Position numbers and translations under genes: made by a program
Notes under the pieces: model-generated
Databases searched by the model: none
What the model saw: only the letters and a program-made list of their open reading frames with translations
Told to the model about the DNA's origin: nothing
Assembly: GCF_954871325.1 (NCBI RefSeq)
Contig: NC_088775.1
Location: 55,033,561-55,097,560 of the forward strand
Length of the DNA: 64,000 nucleotides
Direction of reading: 5' to 3'
Source of the DNA: Gordionus sp. m RMFG-2023
Taxonomy: Eukaryota; Nematomorpha; Gordioida; Chordodea; Parachordodidae
Shown here: positions 55,676-64,000 of the stretch, piece by piece
How positions within the stretch are numbered: the first letter of the stretch is position 1
How the letters are laid out: each line of letters opens with the position of its first letter

Positions 55676-57931
55676 TGTTGTAATTGTTAAACCAAATTAC
55701 GAAGCCGAAAGATATTCAAATCAACTCAAGAAAAAAGAATTAAATTTCGAATGCAAATGATTTAAAGAAAGATGAATAAAAAAGAATGATTATTCAAATT
55801 AAGGAAAGTTCAAGATTTTTTTCAGTTTGTTTGTAAAACATTATGTAAATGAATATTATAGAAAAGTATATATATATTCGAGGATATTTATATAAGGAGA
55901 GATCATGATTTTACGAACTTAATTATAATTTTTAATTTTAATTTTTGATTATTTTAATTTTTTTTAATTTAGTTGATTATATTTTTAACTTATTATTTAA
56001 TAAAGATTTAGTATCATTTTAGTTCTAACTTTTCGGATTTGACCAATATTATAGAAAAATATATATAATCGAGGATATAAGTCTGATTTAGTATCATTTT
56101 AGTTCTAACGAGATTAGTCTGATTTAGTATCATTTTATTCTAACCTTTCTTATTTGACCGATGATATTTTGATTATTAATTTAATAAAAGAATTTACCGA
56201 TGATATTTTGATTATTAATTTTATAAAAGAAATTACAGACGATATTTTGATTATTATTTTGGATTTGATAGAAGTTGAATAAAGATTCCATAGATATTCA
56301 GTCTCTCCCACTAGCCTCAGCAATATAAATATCAATCCCATATTGGTATAGTGGTGCCTTACAGCGATTGATCCAGGCTTTAGAAGATCAAAAGTCAGTC
56401 TAATTAACTCTGAAAAGAGATTCTAAATAAAGGGGGAAGGGGATGTATGAGATGACTATCGACACTAAGACAAAGAATGAGAGCAATAAAACAATGGTAT
56501 CAATATTAATGGTCGTATTTCGGAGAATTAGTCGTTTAGCTAAAAAGAATGCGTCACAAGAGATCGTTATACGTACAAGTGATCGATGTAGCTAAAAGAA
56601 ATTCGTTATAAATTTTTATTAAAGATATACGGTTGACTGTTATTTAAGTTGATAATATTTAGCAAAATATCAGGTTGTTGATTAACCAAAAAATCTTCAT
56701 AAAGAGAAACGGCTTTTCGTCATTAGAAAATTTATGCCGCAATCGAGCTCAATTAGAGATCGGATTTTTATTTTGGATCAAAAGATACAAGAAATCATTA
56801 TCGTATAAGAGATCTTAAGGCAAAGTGGATATATTGACAAGAAGACCAGGATGCTATCGTTAATCGTTGACAAATTATAGCCAATTGCTTATCAAAACTT
56901 TAGTATAGGATAAAAAATCGAACAAGAAGTCGTGGAAACCATCGTTAATCGCAGACAAATTATCGGCAGTGGTTTACCGTCATTAGTTACTAGAAACCGT
57001 TAGAAACAAGCAAAGACTAGGATAATGTGGGAGTAAAACGAGATATAATTAAAAGAGCTAGAAGAATGTATCGGGAACCATGATAACAGAAGTGAATCGA
57101 GTTCGTCAATGGCCTATACTTGCAGAATGGTGGGACTAATCTAAGTGGAAGGGTGTTGTAATTGTTAAACCAAATTACGAAGCCGAAAGATATTCAAATC
57201 TACTCAAGAAAAAAGAATTAAATTTCGAATGATTTAAAGAAAGATGAATAAAAAAGAATGATTATTCAAATTAAAGAAAGTTCAAGATTTTTTTCAGTTT
57301 GTTTGTAAAACATTATGTAAATAAATATTATAGAAAAGTATATATATTCGAGGATATTTGTATAATTATTATGATTATGATTTTACGAACTTAAATATTT
57401 AATTTTTAATTTTAATTTTTGATTATTTTAATTTTTTTTAAATTAGTTTGATTATATTTTTAACTTATTATTTAATAAAGATTTAGTATCATTTTAGTTC
57501 TAACTTTTCTGATTTGACGAATATTATAGAAAAATATATATAATCGAGGATATTAGTCTGATTTAGTATCATTTTAGTTCTAACGAGGATATTAGTCTGA
57601 TTTAGTATCATTTTATTCTAACCTTTCTTATAGACCGATGATATTTTGATTATTAATTTAATAAAAGAATTTACAGACGATATTTTGATTATTATTTTGG
57701 ATTTGATAGAAGTTGAATAAAGATTCCATAGATATTCAGTCTCTCCCACTAGCCTCAGCTATATAAATATCAATCTCATATTGGTACAGTGGTGCCTTAC
57801 AGCGATTGATCCAGGCTTTAGAAGATCAAAAGTCAGTCTAATTAACTCTGAAAAGAGATTCTAAATAAAGGGGGAAGGGGATGTATGAGATGACTATCGA
57901 CACTAAGACAAAGAATGAGAGCAATAAGACA
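55676..57931 (+). mobile_element. Small non-autonomous LTR element (TRIM-like) fossil
   Basis: The long terminal repeats are 55676-56493 (818 bp) and 57154-57931 (778 bp). They begin TGTTGTAATTGTTA and end ACA, and closely resemble each other apart from a few indels. The 5-bp duplication CTGAG flanks it (55671-55675, 57932-57936). The internal region is only about 660 bp. It starts next to TGGTATCA, a methionine-tRNA type primer site, and ends in the purine-rich AAGTGGAAGGG. No coding region is seen, so it depended on another element. It is younger than the pogo element that it sits in. Copia or Gypsy cannot be decided. Confidence 0.85.
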
Positions 57932-58599
57932 CTGAGGATATGTAAATTTTACTAAAAGCAAAATATACTAGAGATTGATTTTTATATTTTTTGGGTAAAA
58001 AACACTTTTTTGACAAAATATATAAAACCAGGTAAGTTTTTTAAAAGATGAACATAGGTAAGAAATTAGATATAAAAATACATCTTCACACCAAATTTAA
58101 GGTCTTTATACTCAATGGTTAAAATGTTATTCGCGTTAACATTGTTACCCCGTCAATCGCTTTACCCCGGTCTCCCCTATAATATTGGGTGATGGTTAAC
58201 ACTACCTAACAACCCACAGATCGATCTAATTATTAATTTCCTGCAAATTTATTCAAAGAATTAATATATTTTTTTATAATTCATATCTAAATTTTTACAA
58301 CATATTTTACCAAAACAATAAAATAAAAGAATATCTTAAATAAGCCCCAATATTCAAGTATTATTAATATATTTTTTTATAATTCATATCTAAATTTTTA
58401 GAATATATTTTACCAAAACAATCAAATAAAGGAATATCACTTCTTAAAGTTTGTAATACCTTTCAAAGCGAAAAGGAGAAATAAAATTGATTTTACTTAA
58501 TATAAAGCATTTTTTAATTGAAAAATTTGTTTTACACAAGTATCATTTTATTTCTCTTTTTCTCTGTCCCAAATTCAAGCAATTACGTATGTAGTCAGG

Positions 58600-59005
58600 G
58601 ACAGATCGCAAAATAACGGAAAACTATATAAAAGATTATATTAAATTACAAGAGGCTCAGGAAGTAAATGAAATACCATCGACCAGTCAAATTACGACTG
58701 TTGTTAAACAAACTGAATCGTTTTATGACAAATGGGGCGATGGTAATTCTGGTAATATGTCAATACCCGATGATGAATATTATAATTACATAAATAATAG
58801 ATAAAACATCTAAGGTGGATAATTTGTTAGAGTGGTGGGCGGCTCATCAAAGCGAATTTCCAATTTTAGCAAAATTGCAATTCCTGCTTTAAGTGCAAGC
58901 TGTGAGCGGAATTTTTCCACTACTGGGAGAATTCTTGAAGAAAGAAGAAGTAATCTTCAACCTGAAAAGGTAGATATGCTTCTCTATCTTCATGATAATT
59001 TGTGA
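58600..59005 (+). pseudogene. hAT transposase C-terminal part
   Basis: An open stretch from about 58600 (DRKITENYIKDYIKLQEAQ...) to a stop near 58802 is followed by VDNLLEWWAAHQSEFPILAK, then, one frame over, IAIPALSASCERNFSTTGR and ILEERRSNLQPEKVDMLLYL. The end is a natural stop at 59005. This is the classic hAT dimerisation domain, well preserved, with a frame change near 58873. It lies right of the pogo insertion and belongs to the hAT at 52738-59807. Confidence 0.85.
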
Positions 59006-59815
59006 ATTTTTAATATCTTTCTTGAGTATAGGTTTTCGTCAATCATGCTGGTTTTTTACTTTGCAAACTGTCAAATATTTATTGCAATTATTATATTTTA
59101 CCTTGAGTCATGAAAGTTTTTAATCCAACATTTTTCATTATTTTTTTTTACAATATTATAGTTAAAAATTTTTATTATAAAATAAATTATATTAATATTG
59201 TGCAATTAGAATATTTTCAAAATACTATTTATTTTACATGCATTTTTTTAAATAGCGATTTATTTTTATTTTATAAATGAAATAGTAAATTAAATACAAT
59301 ATATTATATTCTCAAAATATTTTCCATTTTTATAAATTAAATATTAGTTTTATTTTTTTTATAGTAATATAAAATATAGTATATGACAAATATTATTACC
59401 ATTTTTATGAATATTAGTTTTATTTTTATAAATGCAATATAAAATATAGTATATGCTCAAAATATCCATTTTTATAAATAACAGTTTTATAATTTTTATA
59501 AATTCAATATAATATTCTCAAAATATTAGCTTTTTACATGTATTTTTTAAATAATAAGCGATAATACTCGCTGAAAAATATGGTAAAATACGTTATAGGT
59601 GAATTTTTGTATATACCAGGTAGAATATAATTAAAAAATTCCGAGCCAGGCCTGAAATTTTTTTTTAAATATCCGGGCCGGGCCTTAAATTTTTAAATCC
59701 GGGCCGGGCCGTAAAAATTTTTTTTAAATATCCGGGCCGGGCCGGGCCGGGCCTAAAAAATTTAAAACAGGGCCGGGCCGTGCAAATGGTACCTCTGCAG
59801 GTCTCTGAAATTTAT

Positions 59816-61560
59816 TGACTCAAAAGGGTAAAAATATCATTTATATTGTAAAGATGTTAAATTTTAAATTCAATGAAGATGTTCTTGGAAATATGGCAAT
59901 TATCATAATCGGTATTTTTAAACATATTAGATTTTTTTAACGCTAATGGGCAAAAATATGTATTTTTAACATGTTAAATTATAATTTCAATTAGGATGTA
60001 CCATATAAAAGCGACAATTGTCATAATCATTATTTTTAAAGTTTTTTTACAATTTTTTGACATAAATGGGCAAAAATATAAGTTGTTACATGTTAAAATA
60101 AAATTTCAGTAAAGATGTACCATAGATATAAGTTATGTCATAATCGTTGTTTATAAAGTTTTTGGAATTTTTTTGTTGCAAATGGGTAAAAATGTAGATT
60201 GTATGTAAACATGCTTAATTAAAATTTCATGAAGATCTACCATTGAAAAGTGACAATTGTCATAATCGTTATTTTTAAAGTTTTTTGAATTTTTTTAATC
60301 AAAATACGTTAAAATAAGTATTGCTAGTATGTTTAAATAAAAATACAGTGAAGATGTACCCTAGATAAGTAACAATTATCATAATTATTATTTTTAAACT
60401 TTTTTAAATTTTTTTAACGTAAATGGGTAAAAATATCGATTGTAAACATGTTAAATTAAAATTTCATGAAGATGTACCATAGAAAAGTGACAATTTTCAT
60501 AATCGTTATTTTATAATTTTTTGTAAGTATTGATAACATGTTTAAATAAAATCAGTGAAGATGTACCATAGATAAGTTACAATTGTCATAATCGTTGTTT
60601 ATTTGGTTGTTGTAAATGGGTAAAAATATAAATTGTAAACATGCTAAATTAAAATTTCATGAAGATGTACCATTGAAAAGTGACAATTGTCATAATCGTT
60701 ATTTTTAAAGTTTTTTGAATTTTTTTGACTAAAATGGATTAGAATAAATATTGCTAGCTTGTTTAAATATAACTTCAGTGAAGATGTACCCTAGTTAAGT
60801 GACAATTATTATAATCATTATTTTTTAAACTTTTTTTGACGTAACCAAAATAAGTATTGAAAACATATTTAAATAAAACTTTAGTGAAGATGTACCCTAG
60901 ATAAGTGACAATTGTCAAAATCGTTATTTTTAAAGGTTTTTGTATTTTTTAAATGCAAATGGATAAAAATATAGATTATTAACATGTTAAATTAGAATTT
61001 CATCAAGATCACTAAATTTTATCCGCCATAAAATGACAGATACTTTTTGAATTTATTTGACGTAAATGGGCTAAAATAAGTATTGCAAACATGTTTAAAT
61101 AAAATTTCAATGAAGATGTACCCTAGATAAGTGACAATTCTCATAATCGTTATTTTAAAGTTTTTTGAATATTTTTGACGCAGATGGGTAAAAATATAGA
61201 TTGTAAACATGTTAAATTAAAATTTCATGAGGATGCACCATAGAAAGGTGACAATTATCATAATCGTTATTTTTAAAATTATTTGAATTTTTAAGACGCA
61301 AATGGGCAAAAATATAAATTGCTTACATGTTAAAATAAAATTTCAGTGAAGATGTACATTAGATAAATTACAATTGTCATAATCGTTGTTAATAAGGTCT
61401 TTTTGAATTTTTTTGTCGCAAATGGGTAAAAATATAGATTGCAAACATGCTAAATTAAAATTTCATGAAGATCTACCATTGAAAAGTGACAATTTTTATA
61501 ATCGTTATTTTTAAAATTCTTTGATGTAAATGGGTTAAAATATAGATTGTAATCTATTTT
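59816..61560 (+). repeat. TGACAATTGTCA tandem array, forward (element 3)
   Basis: About 14 units of roughly 110-120 bp carry GTGACAATTGTCATAATCG cores, some mutated. Two subtypes alternate in places: one with GGGTAAAAATATAGATTG and AATTTCATGAAGAT, the other with GGGCTAAAATAAGTATTGC. One further unit lies at 52690-52720, left of the hAT insertion. Confidence 0.85.
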
Positions 61561-61899
61561 AACCAAAATAAAATCTTAACATTAAATTTATAGGATGTTG
61601 ATTGTATCATATTACTAAATAATATTCATATGGTTTTTAAGTTCTTTCTATAAAAATCCTACCCTGAATTCAAGACTCAGCACTATTTTGCCACGAGTAT
61701 ACAAAAATATTTGCTAACTGTGAATGCAAGGTTATACATTTTTATAATGTAGAATTAAAATTTACTGATTAAAGGAATAAGATTGTGAATCCATATCTTA
61801 AAAGTATAGAATTTAACATATGTTACAACTATCTTTATTAATCACTTTGCATATTTTAATCAAATTTTAAGCAGGATAAAAGGAGCAACGATTATGAGA

Positions 61900-62930
61900 A
61901 TGAAAATATCGATTTGTTTAGACTGAAATTTTATTTTAACATGTTAACAATTTATATTTATGTCCAATTGCGTCAAACAATTCAAAAACTTTAAAAATAA
62001 CGATGATGACTATTGTCACTTATCTATGGTACATCTTCACTGAAATAGTATTTTACCATGTTAGCAATTTATATTTTAGCCCATTTGCTTCAAAAAACTT
62101 TAAAAATAACGATTATGACAATTGTCACTTTTATATGGTACATCTTTATGAAATTTTAATTTGACATTTTTACAATCTATATTTTAACCCTTTTGTATCA
62201 AAAAATTTCGAAAAACTTTAGAAACAACGATTATGACAATTGTCACTTATCTATGGTACATCTTCATTGATATACATGTTAGCAATTTCTATTTTTGCCC
62301 ATTTGCTTTAAAAGAATTCAAAAAACTTTAAAAATAACGATTATGACAATTGTCACTTATCTGTACATCTTTACTGAAGTTTTATTTAAACATGTTAGCA
62401 ATTTATTTTTTGCCCATTTGCATCAAAAAATTTAAAAAACTTTAAAAATGATTATGACAATTGTCACTTATCTTGGGTACATCTTTACTGAAGTTTTATT
62501 TAAACATGTTAGCAATTTATTTTTTGCGCATATACGTCAAAAAAAGTTTAAAAATAACGATTATTACAATTGTCACTTTTCTGTGGTACATCTTCATGAA
62601 ATTTTAATTTAACAAGTTCAAAATCTATATTTTGCATCAAAAAAAATTCAAAAACTTTAAAAATAAGGATTATGACAATTGTGTACATCTTCACTGAAGT
62701 TTTATTAATACATATTAACAATACTTATTTTAACTGATTTACGTCAAAAAAATTTAAAAATGACGATTATGATAATATTCACTTCTATATGGTGCATCTT
62801 AATTAAAATTTTAATTTAATATGTTAAAAATACATATTTTACCGTAAAAAAAAATCTAATATGTTTAAAAATACCGATTATGATAATTGTCATTTTTCCA
62901 AGGAACATCTTTAATAACGAATATAAAAAT
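61900..62930 (-). repeat. TGACAATTGTCA tandem array, inverted (element 3)
   Basis: About nine units face the previous array across a core of about 340 bp (61560-61900) that has no repeat units and no coding frame that I recognise. Confidence 0.85.
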
Positions 62931-63445
62931 TGTCAGATTAAATTATTTTCCTTAAAAAGATCCTATACATAAATAAGTTAAATAAAAATATTTTAAAAAA
63001 ATATTATTTAGAAAACCCAACTCTTTTAATATACTTAAATAATAGATAATTTTACAAAAATGATAAAAAAATTCACCTAAAAGATTGTTTATTTATAATT
63101 AAATTCACAAAAGAATTCCTCAAAAAAGGTTTAAAATTTTTATCAAAATATGTTTAAAAATCTTTTTGAACTTCAAAAAATATTTTTTGCTTAAAATTTT
63201 GGGCGTGTAAAATCACTAATAAAATGTAGCAAATATTACAATTTTTATTAAAAAATATCAAATAAAAGTAATCCATTTTTTATTTCATAATATAATAATA
63301 TAAATAAAAAATATATCATAGTGCGCACAAAGTGAGCATTTGCGTTTGCAGTACGTTTTTTAACGTAATGCATCTGTGTTTAAATTGAAAGCAGTACGTT
63401 TTTTCTTTGTTTAAAATTGAATCGTGATTTTATTTTTATTAAAAT

Positions 63446-63577
63446 ATGGACATATTAAGTTTACAAGATAAGCAAATTATTGCTTTATATTTAATTATTA
63501 AAAAACCAAAATCTACTAAGACGAGAAGGAAGACTACTAAAATATTCATGGATAGAAATTTATACAAAGATTTTTAA
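63446..63577 (+). pseudogene. Possible Harbinger transposase N-terminal start
   Basis: An ATG-initiated frame of 43 residues reads MDILSLQDKQIIALYLIIKK then TRRKTTKIFMDRNLYKDF and a stop. The pattern of a hydrophobic helix, a basic stretch, then a motif like RKR-WVHP...GAY is that of Harbinger transposase N-termini, though the W and HP are missing. The element would extend beyond the window. Tentative. Confidence 0.3.
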
Positions 63578-64000
63578 ATTCATAAATGATTTTTAATGTA
63601 TAGTATTTAAAAAAATCTACACACATTTGTAAATTTATTTATTTATCCTACCTTAATATATTTATAATAATCTACATATTTAAATAAAAATGCTAAATAA
63701 ATTTATAAAAGTTTGTTTATTTATATATATTCATCTTAAATAGAATAAGATATCTATTATATAAAAATAAATAGATTAACAAATAATGCAAATAGAAAAA
63801 TTTTAAATATATTTTTCTTTCTTTAAGAATATAAATGATCACTAGAACATGTAAGAGAGTATTAAATGTCTTATTAAAATAATACAATTTTATATCATTT
63901 AATTTATTATATTTACATAAGGTGATGTCAAAATAAAATATTGGCTCAATAAACCATAAAAGTTATCTATATAAAAGGTCAATATCTTAAAATTACAAAC
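63578..64000. other. AT-rich end of window, nothing recognised
   Basis: No supported features are present. Confidence 0.4.

Larger units (their letters stand above)
52997..58177 (-). mobile_element. pogo element, itself interrupted by an LTR element
   Basis: Ends GGGGAGACCGGGGTAAAACG and (reverse complement) GGGGAGACCGGGGTAAAGCG are flanked by TA (52995-52996, 58178-58179). Internal GGTAAAATGG/GGGTAAAGTGG words repeat near the left end. It encodes a DDE transposase on the minus strand. The LTR insertion lies upstream of its start codon. Without it the element is about 2.9 kb, a normal length. Confidence 0.9.
52738..59807 (+). mobile_element. hAT element of the GGGCCGGG family, split by pogo
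   Basis: The left end CAGATACCTGCAGGCCCGGC pairs with the right end, reverse complemented, CAGAGACCTGCAGAGG. Both are flanked by perfect AAATTTAT (52730-52737 and 59808-59815). CCGGGCCGGGCCTAAAAAA units repeat just inside both ends. A transposase relic is at 58600-59005. Without the pogo insertion it is about 1.9 kb. It could be related to the source of the GC-rich MITEs at 23805 and 40261. Confidence 0.85.
48685..63275. mobile_element. Foldback-type element 3, outermost shell of the nest
   Basis: The left arm (48685-48815 continuing at 52433-52737) is the inverted copy of the right arm (about 62900-63275): CACGCCCAA, AAAAGATTTTT, AGGAATTCTTTTGTGAA and AAAAGATC-type words appear in mirror order. 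Inside are facing arrays of the TGACAATTGTCA repeat. The left arm was interrupted by 48816-52432 and the left array by 52738-59807. Without these it would be about 3.9 kb, close to the other two foldback elements. Exact ends and target duplication were not resolved. Confidence 0.65.

Noticed and set aside
1-64000. tRNA, rRNA or other structured RNA genes
   Set aside because: I looked for tRNA A/B-box pairs and rRNA-like GC-rich blocks by eye and saw none that I could support; the strong hairpins all belong to transposon inverted repeats.

Overview
This is a very AT-rich stretch of eukaryotic nuclear DNA. It has spliceosomal introns with GT/AG borders, no operons, and almost no intact host coding sequence. 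The transposon mix is hAT, pogo, MULE, Harbinger-like and mariner-type elements, an RTE-like LINE with a PHD finger, a LINE with a restriction-like endonuclease, and an LTR element. This fits an invertebrate animal; I cannot narrow it to a phylum. The only host gene I can argue for lies on the minus strand. Exons at 39317-39411, 4628-4700 and 4334-4441 join in compatible phases, so most of the window would be one intron of about 34.6 kb packed with transposons. I do not recognise its product.

Layout. 1-2.8 kb: a hAT carrying a ZMYM1-like transposase, inserted into an older hAT. 3.3-5.7 kb: a MITE, two host exons and an RTE 3' scrap. 6.3-10.4 kb: a foldback-type element with 8-bp target duplications. 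10.4-14.7 kb: a large palindrome built around MULE transposase fragments, with a short hAT inside. 14.9-19.4 kb: a nearly intact RTE-like LINE on the minus strand, flanked by a 261-bp direct repeat with no difference that I can see. 21.7-30.0 kb: nested non-autonomous elements (foldback, Harbinger-like with TAA duplication, hAT, MITEs). 32.9-37.2 kb: a second foldback element with inverted arrays and a central 1.36-kb palindrome. 37.3-44.3 kb: two hAT elements with perfect 8-bp duplications, a GC-rich MITE and the third host exon. 45-48 kb: a broken restriction-like-endonuclease LINE.

48.7-63.3 kb is a deep nest. A foldback element was hit by a poly-G foldback element (48816-52432, 9-bp duplication) and by a hAT (52738-59807, 8-bp duplication). 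The hAT was hit by a pogo element (52997-58177, TA duplication) with an apparently intact two-exon transposase of 488 residues. The pogo element was hit by a small LTR element (55676-57931, 5-bp duplication).

The most distinctive signal is a family of roughly 120-bp repeats centred on the perfect palindrome TGACAATTGTCA. It occurs in head-to-head inverted arrays inside three separate foldback elements, at least two of which have different terminal repeats. All calls are by eye from sequence and translation; no database or alignment program was run.
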